A DNA stretch of 64,000 nt from JAGVYF01 sp041650315 (GTDB taxonomy: Archaea > Nanobdellota > Nanobdellia > Woesearchaeales > JAGVYF01). Under the pieces are notes generated by a model. That model was given only the letters and a program-made list of their open reading frames with translations. It did no database searches and was not told where the DNA came from. Position 1 is the stretch's first letter. Each line of letters starts with the position of its first letter. The stretch lies in NCBI GenBank assembly GCA_041650315.1, contig JBAZLJ010000001.1, forward strand, positions 434,001 through 498,000, in the 5' to 3' direction. Of this stretch, positions 50,683 to 60,596 are shown in pieces. The position numbers and the translations under genes are program-made.

Positions 50683-51963
50683 GTGGTAGATATAGGAATA
50701 TTAGACCGATCCTGGTCTTCAGTAGTTAATAAAATAACTGGAAAAAGACCTGGTGAGATGAAAAAAAGATGGACGTTTGATGCGCATTCAGGTATACTGC
50801 ATTCTGCTACAATCAATGACATCGATGATGATGGCCATAAGGAAATAATATTCGGTTCTTTGGATGGCACGCTTTATGCACTTTCTGATTCAGGCAAAGT
50901 CAAATGGACTGCTTCTATGAAAGAGGAATTGAATAAAACCAAACAGATATTTGTTGAAGAGTCTACCTATAATGCAATAACTTCTATCCCAGTCATAGGC
51001 AGGCATATGGGCAAGAAGATTATCATTGCAGCAACCGCTTCAGGACATATCGCTGCGTTCTATGCTGACGGCAAACCTTGCTGGAGGTTCCGTATCAATG
51101 GAAGCATATACACAACTCCTTTGTATGCAGATATCAATTCTGACGGAAAAGGCGAGATAATATTCGGTTCCAATAATGAACATCTATATGTGCTGAACAA
51201 TGATGGGAAGCTCATGTGGAAGTATAATACGAAGTCGCAGATAACTTCCCCAGCTGTGATGTATGATGATATTGAAAAACTGATAATCTTCGGCACTGAA
51301 TCCGGACATATCAAAGCAGTGAATGCTACTGGTAAGTTCAAATGGAAATATGCTACTGAAGGCAAAATAACTGCTAAGCCCGTGATTGCTGACATATTCA
51401 ATGATATGAATCCTAGAATCATTGTAGGATCGAATGACAAATCTCTTTATGTGCTCGATAAGAAAGGCAAGCTAGAATGGAGATACCAGACGCATGGAGA
51501 AATACTTTCTGAATCGATTATTGCGGATATAGATAAGGATAACGAATCAGAAATCTTTTTCGGTGCTTGCGATGACATGATATATGCGGTGGCTCCTAAT
51601 AGTCAGAAAATATGGAGCTATGAGACTGATATGTGGATAGCTGCTTCTCCGATAGTCACGGATATAGACGGCGATGGCGCTGTGGAAGTCATTGCTGGGT
51701 CGTACGACAAATCAATATATGTGCTGGAAGGCAAAGGCACATTTGCATTAAATTATCTGCCGGGTCTTTCTGTTGTCGCTAATCAACCAGGACATCTTAC
51801 TCCTTTCATCACTTCGCATCCTGGCGAACTAGTAGGAAAAAAACTTTGGCAATTAGGGCTTGACGGGATAATAACTGGTATAAGTCTACTAGATGATGGT
51901 ACTAAACAAGTGATTGTCAGCACTAAAGAAGGGAAATTATTCAGCGTGCATTATGAAAAATAA
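50683..51963 (+). CDS. PQQ-type beta-propeller protein
   Basis: 426 residues starting at GTG 50683, about 28 bp after the TATA-like box TTTATAAATAATA. It has about eight repeats of roughly 40-45 residues of the type DIDxDGxxEIxFGSxDxxLYAL, then SGKVKW. This is the PQQ/quinoprotein propeller pattern overlapping FG-GAP-like Asp-rich calcium loops (ADINSDGKGE, ADIDKDNESE, TDIDGDGAVE). No signal peptide or membrane helix is visible, so it is probably cytoplasmic and a scaffold or sensor rather than a dehydrogenase. First gene of the KaiC-DUF835 cluster; the next gene overlaps it by 11 nt. Confidence 0.8.
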   Translation: MVDIGILDRSWSSVVNKITGKRPGEMKKRWTFDAHSGILHSATINDIDDDGHKEIIFGSLDGTLYALSDSGKVKWTASMKEELNKTKQIFVEESTYNAITSIPVIGRHMGKKIIIAATASGHIAAFYADGKPCWRFRINGSIYTTPLYADINSDGKGEIIFGSNNEHLYVLNNDGKLMWKYNTKSQITSPAVMYDDIEKLIIFGTESGHIKAVNATGKFKWKYATEGKITAKPVIADIFNDMNPRIIVGSNDKSLYVLDKKGKLEWRYQTHGEILSESIIADIDKDNESEIFFGACDDMIYAVAPNSQKIWSYETDMWIAASPIVTDIDGDGAVEVIAGSYDKSIYVLEGKGTFALNYLPGLSVVANQPGHLTPFITSHPGELVGKKLWQLGLDGIITGISLLDDGTKQVIVSTKEGKLFSVHYEK

Positions 51964-52780
51964 ACTAATATTCGGGATTATTGCAATATTATGCTCAGTT
52001 TTTGTGAGCGGATTAGACGGAAGCTGCATACCTGATTGGTCTTGCACAGAATGGTTCGATTGCATAGAGAATAATCAAACACGTACCTGCAATGATCTCA
52101 ATTTCTGCGGTATTGATAATGATAAACCTATTGAAACTAAGAAATGCACAAGTGAAGAGATTGAAATGCCAGTTGTTGCAGAACAGCCATCAATGCCTTC
52201 AGCACGTTCCTGTATCGAGAATTGGAAATGCGCTCCATGGGGAGAATGTTCAGATGATAGGCAAACACGTGAATGTTCAGATGAAAATGATTGCGGTACT
52301 TTCTTGAATAAACCTATGTTAGAGCAAGCATGCATTATGTCTGTAGCACTTCCTGAAGAAGAAATAGTTGCGCCAGTTATGGAGGAACCAAGTTCTTTCT
52401 GGAGTTATGTGTTATGGTTCTTTGGCATTATCTTTTTAGGCGCTATCGGTCTAGTAGGATATGCTTATCTTTCAATGCAGTCCCCAAGTGTTGTTGCAAC
52501 GCAGGCGCAAACTCTTAATCCTGAGCTATCTAAATATGTATTCCAGATGAGATCTGCGGGATATTCGAATGAGCAGATACGCACTTCTTTATTGAATTCG
52601 GGTTATCAAAACGAGACTGTGAACCAATATCTACCACAACAGAATCCACAGCTTCGCGGATACACCAAACAGATGATGGACAATGGATATAATATGGAAC
52701 AGATAGAGGATCATCTGCTAAGGCACGGATTAAGCTCACACGAAATAAAAGAAAGTATATCGCAATTCAAATCAGGGTGA
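51953..52780 (+). CDS. Cys-rich membrane protein with helical cytoplasmic tail
   Basis: 275 residues from ATG 51953. A signal peptide (about 1-20), two thrombospondin-like Cys modules (CIPDWSCTEWFDC and CIENWKCAPWGEC, each followed by QTRxC), a transmembrane helix (about 145-165), and a cytoplasmic tail with two copies of a helical repeat (YVFQMRSAGYSNEQIRTSLL, then YTKQMMDNGYNMEQIEDHLL). So it spans the membrane and could relay an outside signal to the KaiC-like and DUF835 proteins encoded next. It overlaps the propeller gene by 11 nt. Confidence 0.7.
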   Translation: MKNKLIFGIIAILCSVFVSGLDGSCIPDWSCTEWFDCIENNQTRTCNDLNFCGIDNDKPIETKKCTSEEIEMPVVAEQPSMPSARSCIENWKCAPWGECSDDRQTRECSDENDCGTFLNKPMLEQACIMSVALPEEEIVAPVMEEPSSFWSYVLWFFGIIFLGAIGLVGYAYLSMQSPSVVATQAQTLNPELSKYVFQMRSAGYSNEQIRTSLLNSGYQNETVNQYLPQQNPQLRGYTKQMMDNGYNMEQIEDHLLRHGLSSHEIKESISQFKSG

Positions 52781-52785
52781 TAAAA

Positions 52786-53583
52786 ATGACAGAATTAATC
52801 GAAAGAAGAGAGGATATCAAAAGACATCCAATGCACATCGAAGGTTTTGATGAACAGTTGGAAGGCGGAATTCCTGTTGGCCATGTATGTTTGATGGCAG
52901 GTAAGGCAGGTACAATGAAATCATCAGTATCATTCAATGCAATCTATCATGAAGTGAAAGCTGGCAGGAATGCTCTGTATCTTTCGCTTGAACAATCTTC
53001 GACTTCTTTGCTTAATCATATGATTGGGATGGGTTTCGACCTGTCTGCTATCAATGTGATAATTTTATCTGATGTAAGCAAACTGGACAAATGCGTTGAA
53101 GCAGTACGTTCAAACAAAGGTTCTTTGGTCATGTCAGATGTGGGAGCTATCCGTAAGCAGCTTGGCGATCTGAAAAGCATGGGTCCGGAAGCTGATTGGT
53201 TGAACGCTATCAAAAATATAGTGAAGAAACTTGCAGCTGATAAAGCGTGCGATCTATTTGTTTTAGATTCGATGTCTGCTCTTTACGCGCTCTCTAAACT
53301 GAAGAATCCTAGAAGCGAATTATTTTATGTGTTCGAGTTCCTGCGTGATATAGGGATTACTTCATATTTGATTTCTGAGATCATAGGCGAACAGTATGGC
53401 GAGTTCGGGGTAGAAGATTATCTTTCTGACGGCATCATAAGCTTCGCCATGGTCCGTGACGGACGTAAAGTCCGGAGAGAGATTGCCGTCATCAAGATGA
53501 GGGCAACTGACACTAATAACGACGTTTTCATATTGGATTATAAGAACAAGGTATTCAGAGCTTTAACGAAACTGCCTTACTAA
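52786..53583 (+). CDS. KaiC-like RecA-superfamily ATPase
   Basis: 265 residues from ATG 52786, which has an AGGGTG ribosome binding site. Single KaiC domain: FDEQLEGGIPVGHVCLMAGK opens it, the P-loop is GKAGTMKSS (39-47, Met in place of the second Gly), LYLSLEQ and DLFVLDSMSALYAL (Walker B) follow. Related archaeal single-domain proteins (ArlH, GvpD and others) act as ATP-switch signalling or assembly factors. The start overlaps the stop of the upstream gene region, and it is followed 10 nt later by the first DUF835 gene. Confidence 0.85.
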   Translation: MTELIERREDIKRHPMHIEGFDEQLEGGIPVGHVCLMAGKAGTMKSSVSFNAIYHEVKAGRNALYLSLEQSSTSLLNHMIGMGFDLSAINVIILSDVSKLDKCVEAVRSNKGSLVMSDVGAIRKQLGDLKSMGPEADWLNAIKNIVKKLAADKACDLFVLDSMSALYALSKLKNPRSELFYVFEFLRDIGITSYLISEIIGEQYGEFGVEDYLSDGIISFAMVRDGRKVRREIAVIKMRATDTNNDVFILDYKNKVFRALTKLPY

Positions 53584-53593
53584 GCGTGACAGA

Positions 53594-54322
53594 ATGAGAA
53601 GACAAGACCTGCGTAAATTCGATGTACATCTTATGACTTCGATACTTAGCGTGTTCTGTCTTGCTTCATTTGTTTTTTTAGTCTTGTGGATGACTAACTT
53701 TGTCACTATCGCCGGAATGGATCTAAAGACCATGCTGTGGGTTTCATATTCTGTGTTCTTCATTGTGACATTGATTGTATATCTTGCGACCAAACAGCCT
53801 AATATCGTTTGGGTGAAACCGGAAACTGCCAAGAAGACAGATTCTTCTATGAAGTATAAAGTATTGCCTGGCCAGTCTTTTTTATTCAAGGAAAGTAAAT
53901 CGCTTATGTCTCGTGATGCTTTCGCTGATTCAGTTTCACACGGCAAACAGGGAATATTCGTAACTAGGTCTAATCCAGTTGTGCTGAAGAAGGAGATGGA
54001 TATCTCCAATACGCAATTATTGTGGTTGACTGAGGTTGAGACTGAGAATGCAATAAATCCTCTGGATATTGAAGACGTATCTTATTATATCAAGAAATTC
54101 TTGAAGAATACTTCTGATCCGATTGTGCTGCTTGAAGGCGTTGAATATCTGATAAACATACTCCCGTTCAATAAAGTGCTTCATTTCATACAGGATTTAC
54201 GTGATGAGATAGCTTTGCGTAATGCCGTGCTGTTAATGAAACTGGATCCAGATTTGATGGATGTCCAGCAGCTTAAATTGATTGAGAAAGAGTTTTCGGA
54301 GTTGAATAAGAATGGACCTTGA
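53594..54322 (+). CDS. Membrane DUF835 protein 1
   Basis: 242 residues: two hydrophobic helices (about 13-35 and 44-65), then a DUF835 domain (about 93-235) with QSFLFKESKSLMSRDAF, GIFVTRSNP, QLLWLTEVE, IVLLEGVEYLI and LLMKLDPDLMD. DUF835 is an uncharacterised archaeal domain. The alternation of strands and the LLEGVEYLI strand recall the RecA/KaiC fold without a P-loop; that comparison is my inference. First of three tandem paralogues; overlaps the next gene by 11 nt. Confidence 0.75.
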   Translation: MRRQDLRKFDVHLMTSILSVFCLASFVFLVLWMTNFVTIAGMDLKTMLWVSYSVFFIVTLIVYLATKQPNIVWVKPETAKKTDSSMKYKVLPGQSFLFKESKSLMSRDAFADSVSHGKQGIFVTRSNPVVLKKEMDISNTQLLWLTEVETENAINPLDIEDVSYYIKKFLKNTSDPIVLLEGVEYLINILPFNKVLHFIQDLRDEIALRNAVLLMKLDPDLMDVQQLKLIEKEFSELNKNGP

Positions 54323-55100
54323 TTTCATAATGATTTTTGTATTGGTGATATGCTTCCTTTTATCATGGATATTCCTGCTTAAATTGAAAGCGTCTGAGAT
54401 AAAAGAGAATTTCCTATGGCAGATGCCTTATTTCGCTTTGCTGTCGTTTGCATTGTTTTGCATTTTGGCGACTTTATCTCTAATCTATTTGGAGACTACT
54501 GAGACTGAAATGATTGAGAATACTGCATTCTTTGTGCTTCTGGGAATGTTTAGCGTGTTGTCTGCAATCTTTGTCGATTATATCGAAAAGAATATTCAAT
54601 TCTCTAAACTGTTTTGTCCGACTGATTCGCCTAAGATAACTTTGCCTTCCAAGCTTGAATCAGGCAATACTTATCTGATAAAGGAGATGGACAAGAAAAG
54701 AGCTTTCCGTCTTTTCAATGATGCTCTTAAGATGGGTCTTGAAGGACTTACCATCACTCGTCAGAATCCTAAGGAAGTGGTTGAGCTGTACGATCTTGGT
54801 TCTGCTAAAATAATATGGCTTACCGAAGTGCAGAACGGCAAGAATCTAAGTCCGACTGATCTTGAGGAGATGTCATATATAATCAATGATTTCGTCAACC
54901 ATTCGAAAAATGCGATTATTCTTTTTGACGGGTTCGATTACCTTAGCGATTATAATTCGTTCAATAAAGTCTTGCATCTGTTCCAAGTGCTGAAAGACAG
55001 CATATCTGTGAAGAAAGCCATATTCATGGTGTATATCAACCCGAATACGGTCGATGCGCACAGCTTGAAACTGATGGAAGCGGAGTTTAGATCTATCTAA
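54312..55100 (+). CDS. Membrane DUF835 protein 2
   Basis: 262 residues: three hydrophobic helices (about 4-22, 35-57, 68-90) and a DUF835 domain (about 113-258): NTYLIKEMDKKRAFRLFNDA, GLTITRQNP, IIWLTEVQ, AIILFDGFDYLSDY and FMVYINPNTVDAH. Related to the first by domain layout and sequence, though the membrane parts differ. Overlaps gene 1 by 11 nt and gene 3 by 1 nt, so the three are translated as a unit. Confidence 0.75.
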   Translation: MDLDFIMIFVLVICFLLSWIFLLKLKASEIKENFLWQMPYFALLSFALFCILATLSLIYLETTETEMIENTAFFVLLGMFSVLSAIFVDYIEKNIQFSKLFCPTDSPKITLPSKLESGNTYLIKEMDKKRAFRLFNDALKMGLEGLTITRQNPKEVVELYDLGSAKIIWLTEVQNGKNLSPTDLEEMSYIINDFVNHSKNAIILFDGFDYLSDYNSFNKVLHLFQVLKDSISVKKAIFMVYINPNTVDAHSLKLMEAEFRSI

Positions 55101-56932
55101 TGGTGCATCTTTACTTATTTCCGGCTATTGAATTCTTCTTTGCTTTAGCCATAACCATATTGCTTTTCAGGAGATTTGGGTTGACCAACGATAGATCAAC
55201 TTATTATTGGATGCTCGCGTTCGGGTTCTATACTCTCTATGATGCTATGCAATTGCTTTTTGTTTCTCGTCTATTTGTTCTAGGCGCTTTATCATATTTC
55301 TTTTTGCATTTTATCAGGCAGACTTTGATATCTTTGATGTTTGTGTCTGTATATTTCGGCATTGTGCAGCTTCTTACAGATAAGAAAATACTTACAGTGA
55401 TACTGCCGATGACTTTCTTCGGTTTGCAGGAATTATTGCTGGCTTATGGAGATTTCTTTGTGCGTAATATAGAACTTGCAGATAAGCTGCACGTAATATT
55501 TTTCGATGTGCCTTTCAATATGATTATTGCGATGTTGTTCTTTAAGCTGTATCAAGTCAATAGGAAACGCTATTCATTGATGATTGCTCTGGCCTGGCTG
55601 GGATATGCATTGCTTGTGCCTGTTTATTATTACACTGCGGGAAATACTTTTATCTATACTATCTCATTGCTACCAATGCTAGTTATGCTGTTAGCTTTCC
55701 TGCTATTTTATCAAGCGCCTACCGGTGAATCGCTTATCGAGATTGTGCCTGCAGTAGAGAAAAAGTTGAAGACTCCTTTGCGATATAAATTACGTTCTGG
55801 GCACAGCTATCTGATTGAAGAGCCTAAACCCGCCAAAGCTTTCGACGTATTCCTTGATTCTGTAATGCATGGGGTTAGAGGTTTGTGTATAACTCGTCAA
55901 CGTCCTATCTGGGTGCGCGAATGCTATGAGCTTGAAAAAACTCCAGTATTATGGCTGACGCAATTGCAGAGCGAAACTTCTGAGAAAGTTGATCCATCTG
56001 AGCTTGAGCAGGTTGTATATTTGGTGGATAAATTCGTGCAGAAAGCTAAGTCGCAGGAAGCGCAGGAAGAGATTGAATCAACGCCTGAGATTGATAAGTA
56101 TGCTATGAGCACTGATGAGCTACGTAAATTTGTCAGTAAGTCTGTTGAAGAAATTAAATCTAAAGAAGAAATTAAATCTGAGGAAAACGTTAAACCTAAA
56201 GAGGAGCATAAAGCCACTGGGTTCGAAAGAGAAGAGCCTACTATTGAAAAGAAGCCGATGCACGAAGAAAAACCTATTGAAACACCAAGACCGCATATCG
56301 GTAAAATCACTGTTATCGGTGATGAAGAGCCTGTCGCTAAGAAAGAATCTGTTAAACCTGTTGTACCAGTTCCATATACGAATGTCGCGCAGAAACCAGT
56401 ATCTAAATTCAAGTTTGCTGTGATTGGCGATGAAGCGCCTAAAAGAGAAGTACCTAAACCGGTTCAATCGCAACCAGTTATGTCTAAACCATTATCTGCG
56501 CCAGTAATTAAACCGGCGTTCCATGAAGTTTCTAAGTTCCCGGTCAAACCTATACCTGTTGCGCCTAAAGTTGAACAGCAAAAGCCTGAGCCGAAATTAG
56601 AAGACGAAAAACCAAAATACCTCAATACTAAGCCGAAAGGACGATTTATTGTGATAGGCGCATCTGATGAAGAGAAGAAGAAAATTGTAAAGAATAAGGC
56701 TTATTTTGAGCTTCCAGAAGGTAAACGTAAGTCAGTCATATTATTAGACGGACTTGAGTATATTATTTCCAATAACTCTTTCGACGCAGTCAAGAAAATG
56801 ATTACTTTAGTGAAGGATAAGATATCTGAAGGCGAATCATGCTTAATCGTGTCTGTGGATCCTGGGACTTTAAGTCCTGAGCATATGGCGCAGTTGAAAG
56901 CGGAATTTGTGATGATTGATGAAGGAAAATAA
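55100..56932 (+). CDS. Membrane DUF835 protein 3 with domain split by a long insert
   Basis: 610 residues. About six to seven transmembrane helices (1-210), the first half of DUF835 (about 231-316: HSYLIEEPKPAKAFDVFLDS, GLCITRQRP, VLWLTQLQ), then an insert of about 215 low-complexity residues rich in Lys, Pro and Glu, then the second half (about 533-607: SVILLDGLEYII, CLIVSVDPGTL). Within the insert a short motif recurs: KITVIGDEEP (about 401), KFAVIGDEAP (about 438) and RFIVIGASDEE (about 514). The insert falls at the boundary between helix and strand where paralogues 1 and 2 are continuous. Last gene of the cluster. Confidence 0.75.
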   Translation: MVHLYLFPAIEFFFALAITILLFRRFGLTNDRSTYYWMLAFGFYTLYDAMQLLFVSRLFVLGALSYFFLHFIRQTLISLMFVSVYFGIVQLLTDKKILTVILPMTFFGLQELLLAYGDFFVRNIELADKLHVIFFDVPFNMIIAMLFFKLYQVNRKRYSLMIALAWLGYALLVPVYYYTAGNTFIYTISLLPMLVMLLAFLLFYQAPTGESLIEIVPAVEKKLKTPLRYKLRSGHSYLIEEPKPAKAFDVFLDSVMHGVRGLCITRQRPIWVRECYELEKTPVLWLTQLQSETSEKVDPSELEQVVYLVDKFVQKAKSQEAQEEIESTPEIDKYAMSTDELRKFVSKSVEEIKSKEEIKSEENVKPKEEHKATGFEREEPTIEKKPMHEEKPIETPRPHIGKITVIGDEEPVAKKESVKPVVPVPYTNVAQKPVSKFKFAVIGDEAPKREVPKPVQSQPVMSKPLSAPVIKPAFHEVSKFPVKPIPVAPKVEQQKPEPKLEDEKPKYLNTKPKGRFIVIGASDEEKKKIVKNKAYFELPEGKRKSVILLDGLEYIISNNSFDAVKKMITLVKDKISEGESCLIVSVDPGTLSPEHMAQLKAEFVMIDEGK

Positions 56933-56958
56933 GTAATCAAATTTTCATTATTTTAGAA

Positions 56959-59900
56959 TTATAATTTCAAGCTAGTAACGTTACTCATTCCATGCTCATC
57001 CATGCTTATGCCGTACAGATGATCGGCTTCGCCTATCAGAGAGTCGTTATGCGAGATGACCAAGTATTGAGCGTTATCGCAGTATTTTCTAATTAGTTTA
57101 GATAGTTTCTCTGAATTGTGCTTGTCAAGCGCTGCATCTACTTCGTCCAATACATAGAATGAATGCGGTTCGTTCTCTTGTATAGCGAATATGAATGCCA
57201 ATGCAGTCATTGTTTTTTCTCCGCCGGATAAGCTCCTTATGTCCAGGAATTTCGCGCCAGTGAGCCTTACTTTGATCATAAGGCCTTCTTCGAACACTTT
57301 ATCCGGATTCTCTAATACTAATGATGCTTCTCCTTTCTTAGACAACATCTGGAAGAAGTTCTGGAAATTCTGGTTCAATATATTGAATGAGTCCATGAAT
57401 ATGTCTTTCTTTTTGGTCTCGATTTCGTTTATCAATAATAGGACATCTTCTTTCTCTCTGCCGAGGCTTGTTTTCTTTTCTAATAGAGAATTGTATTCAA
57501 GTTCTACTTTTTCATATATCTCAAGCGCTTTCATATTGACTGCGCCCATATTATTAGCCATTTTCTCAAATTTCTCAATCTCTTTCTTTAGGTCAGCTTC
57601 TGGAAGGTCATTCAATTTCACGCCTTTATATTGTTCGAATTCAGCATTCAATGTGCTGAGCTCTGCGCGTACGTGCGTGTCTTCCAATGATAATGTATTC
57701 ATGGCAATTTCTGCTTTCCTTGAGTTCTCTCTGAATGAATCGACTTTGACTTCTTCTTTGGATATGTCTTCAGAAAGTTTTGAACGTTTAGCGAATAAGT
57801 CTTTGTATTTTTTATAGAATTCTTCTGCTTGCTTTTCTTTGATTTTAAGCGCATCTTCCACTTCTTTTACTTTCTTGCCAGTTGTGGATATCTCAGTATT
57901 GAATCCTTCAAGCTCTTTCTCATGCTGCTTGATTATTTCTGCGATCTTTACTTTTTCTGGCTCGATCAATGATATCTGTACATCGCAATTTTTAAGATCT
58001 GCATCGAGCTGCATAAGCTCTTCTGTTAACTTTTTCTTCTGCTCTTCGAAAGTGTGTAATTCGGCTAGAACCCTAGGATTTCTCAATGATGATATTTTGT
58101 CTCTCAAACCTTGTCTTTTTGTCTTGTTGGCTGCGAGTTCAACATTGACTTTTGTGATCTTGCTCTGGATGCCTTTCAATAACATGTCAGTCTCTTTTAG
58201 TTGCTTGTCAAGCTCTGATTTTTGCTTTGATGATGAATCTAAATCATTAGTATCGAGATGGAGCGTTTTTTCCAAAGTGATTATTTCTGCTTCAAGCTCT
58301 GCTTTTTCTGTCCTGAGCTTGTCAATCATAGCTTCATTCTCTGCACGTTTCCTTTCAATGCCTGAGATGAGCATCCCTGATTCAGCCATTTCTGCCTGCG
58401 CTTTCTCTATATCTTTAGTGACTTCGCTTTCTATGAATCCTGTACCTGTATTCCTTCTTACATAACCGCCCCTCATGATGCCTGAGAAGTCTGCCAAGTC
58501 TCCGTCCAATGTAACCATCTTAGTGACGCCGATGCCTATTTTTCTTGCTACTTCGATGTCATCGACTACCAATGTGTTGCCGAAAACGTAAGAGAATGCG
58601 TTCTTGAATTTTGGTTCGAATTTCACTAAATCAATCGCGAATTTGTGCACGCCTGGGCTTGATTCATGTCTCTGTGCTTCAGGAGATTCTTTGACTGGCT
58701 TGATTTTGTTGAGTGGAACGAATGTAGCCATGCCAAGTTTGCCTTTTTTCAGATAGCTTATGCATTCGGCTGCGATCTTATCATTGTCTACAACGATGCT
58801 CTCTATCTTTGCTCCTGCAGCAATTTCTAATGCTAATGAGTATTTAGATGATACTTCACCAAGCTCTCCGATTGTGCCGTAAACGCCTGGTTTTTTGAGT
58901 TCTTTGATCTTCTTGGTGGCCATATTGCCCGCTTTAGCTTCCAAAATTCCAGCATTCTTTGCCTGTAATTTGCTGGCTTTCTCTTCTGCAGCTATATTAA
59001 CAATCTTAGCTTCTCTCAATCTTGCAGCCAATGATGAATCTTCAGCTAGGCATTGGTTTAGGTCAAGCGTCTTCTTTTTGAATAACTCTTTTCTGTTCTT
59101 GAGATCTTTTATCTGAGCATGATTTTCAGATTCAACTTCCTTGACTTTCGCAATAGTCTCGTCAATTGTCTTTATCTGGAATTCAAGCTGATCTTTTTTT
59201 CTCAGGCCATCCTGCTGTTCTTGTCTTATGACGAGAATCTGTTTCTGGAGCTCTTCTCCGTCAACATCGATCTTTTCAATCTCTTTCTCTATCTCAGTCA
59301 GGTCGTCTAATCTTTCTTTCTTCCTGAAGTTATCTAAAGAATCGTCAATTACTTTTTTTTGTTTGTTCTTTTCGGACATATCTTTTGTTATGCGGGTCTT
59401 ATCTTCTTCAATAGCTTTTATTTTTGTGCTATGCCCAGTGATATCATTATTGAGCTGAGTTTTTCTGCTTTTTATCTTTTCTATCTCTGTCTTGCAGGCA
59501 TCCATTCTGTTCTTGTCTGTGCCAAGCTGGACTTTCAATGCCTCAATTTCTTTGTGCATCGTTACCTGCTCTTTCTCACCTTTCTGTTCTATCTCATTGG
59601 ATATGCTCTCTATCTCTTTCTTTCTTTTATCATTGGCATCTTTTATCTCTTTGATCTGCTTCTCAATCTCGTCCATCTTATGCTTTTCTTTGTTGAGTTT
59701 CTCATCAAAGTCCATATGGATGGCGGATCTGTCTCTTATCCTAATATTGAGATATGATGCTTTATTCTCATCAACCTTATCTTTAAGTTCTTTGAATTTT
59801 AATGCCTGGTCCCTGTCGTGCTTAAGTTCTTTCAGGTAGTTTTTTCTTTCATTGAGTATGATCTCTGCATCGTTCAGTTTCAGCTGGACATTGTCCATCT

Positions 59901-60441
59901 CCTTCAATGCTTTCTCTTTCTTTTCTTCATAGACTGAGATGCCTGCGATTTCCTCTACTAATTTTCTTCTTTCAATCGGCTGCATCTCTACGAAATGGAT
60001 GATGTCGCCCTGCATTATTATGTTAAGACCATCAGGGTCTACTTTCGCTCTTTCCAGCAAATCTGTGAATTCCTGTTTTGTGCTGGTCTTGCCGTTTATC
60101 TTATACTTGCTGTTGCCGTTCTGATTGACTATTCTCGAAAGTTTGATCTCTGCATCTTCGAATGGGAATTCTTTCTTTGCATTATCGAAATAGATGGATA
60201 CTTCTCCGAACTTGGCCGCTTGCTTAGTCTTGCCACCATTATAGATGAGGTTGGCGGATTTCTCTGCTCTTAGAGATTTTGCTGAGCCTCTGCCTAGAAC
60301 GAAGCATAGCGCATCCATTATATTGGATTTGCCTGAACCATTAGGACCTAGAACGCAGTTGAATTTCTCGCCTAGCAATACTTCTGTACGCTTCGCGAAA
60401 CTCTTGAAACCTTGCATAACAAGTTTGTTAATCTTAGTCAT
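56959..60441 (-). CDS. smc: Chromosome segregation ATPase SMC
   Basis: 1,160 residues, full length. Walker A GPNGSGKSNIMDALCFVLG (about 32-50), coiled coil to about 500, hinge (about 505-640, with GGYVRR at its end), return coiled coil, then the signature LSGGEKTMTALAFIFAIQ and Walker B YVLDEVDAALD. SMC compacts and segregates the chromosome with ScpA/ScpB-like partners, none of which are in the window. Convergent with the third DUF835 gene. Long open frames on the opposite strand are side effects of its coding sequence. Confidence 0.97.
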   Translation of the reverse strand: MTKINKLVMQGFKSFAKRTEVLLGEKFNCVLGPNGSGKSNIMDALCFVLGRGSAKSLRAEKSANLIYNGGKTKQAAKFGEVSIYFDNAKKEFPFEDAEIKLSRIVNQNGNSKYKINGKTSTKQEFTDLLERAKVDPDGLNIIMQGDIIHFVEMQPIERRKLVEEIAGISVYEEKKEKALKEMDNVQLKLNDAEIILNERKNYLKELKHDRDQALKFKELKDKVDENKASYLNIRIRDRSAIHMDFDEKLNKEKHKMDEIEKQIKEIKDANDKRKKEIESISNEIEQKGEKEQVTMHKEIEALKVQLGTDKNRMDACKTEIEKIKSRKTQLNNDITGHSTKIKAIEEDKTRITKDMSEKNKQKKVIDDSLDNFRKKERLDDLTEIEKEIEKIDVDGEELQKQILVIRQEQQDGLRKKDQLEFQIKTIDETIAKVKEVESENHAQIKDLKNRKELFKKKTLDLNQCLAEDSSLAARLREAKIVNIAAEEKASKLQAKNAGILEAKAGNMATKKIKELKKPGVYGTIGELGEVSSKYSLALEIAAGAKIESIVVDNDKIAAECISYLKKGKLGMATFVPLNKIKPVKESPEAQRHESSPGVHKFAIDLVKFEPKFKNAFSYVFGNTLVVDDIEVARKIGIGVTKMVTLDGDLADFSGIMRGGYVRRNTGTGFIESEVTKDIEKAQAEMAESGMLISGIERKRAENEAMIDKLRTEKAELEAEIITLEKTLHLDTNDLDSSSKQKSELDKQLKETDMLLKGIQSKITKVNVELAANKTKRQGLRDKISSLRNPRVLAELHTFEEQKKKLTEELMQLDADLKNCDVQISLIEPEKVKIAEIIKQHEKELEGFNTEISTTGKKVKEVEDALKIKEKQAEEFYKKYKDLFAKRSKLSEDISKEEVKVDSFRENSRKAEIAMNTLSLEDTHVRAELSTLNAEFEQYKGVKLNDLPEADLKKEIEKFEKMANNMGAVNMKALEIYEKVELEYNSLLEKKTSLGREKEDVLLLINEIETKKKDIFMDSFNILNQNFQNFFQMLSKKGEASLVLENPDKVFEEGLMIKVRLTGAKFLDIRSLSGGEKTMTALAFIFAIQENEPHSFYVLDEVDAALDKHNSEKLSKLIRKYCDNAQYLVISHNDSLIGEADHLYGISMDEHGMSNVTSLKL

Positions 60442-60596
60442 GATTATCTAATCCTGTGAAAACGATATAGTTACCCCCTATAAAACTATCTTATATTGTA
60501 TTTTGTATATTTATAAAGATTTTGATTTAATTATATAGATAATATATAGGATGGCGTTTAATAACCTTTATATATCTTGAAGTTCTTGATTAAGAC

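Noticed and set aside
57191..58465. Two 208-codon open frames opposite SMC
   Set aside because: They are antisense to a well-conserved smc gene, have Ser/Phe/Leu-rich translations typical of reverse-strand frames, and lack promoters or ribosome binding sites.
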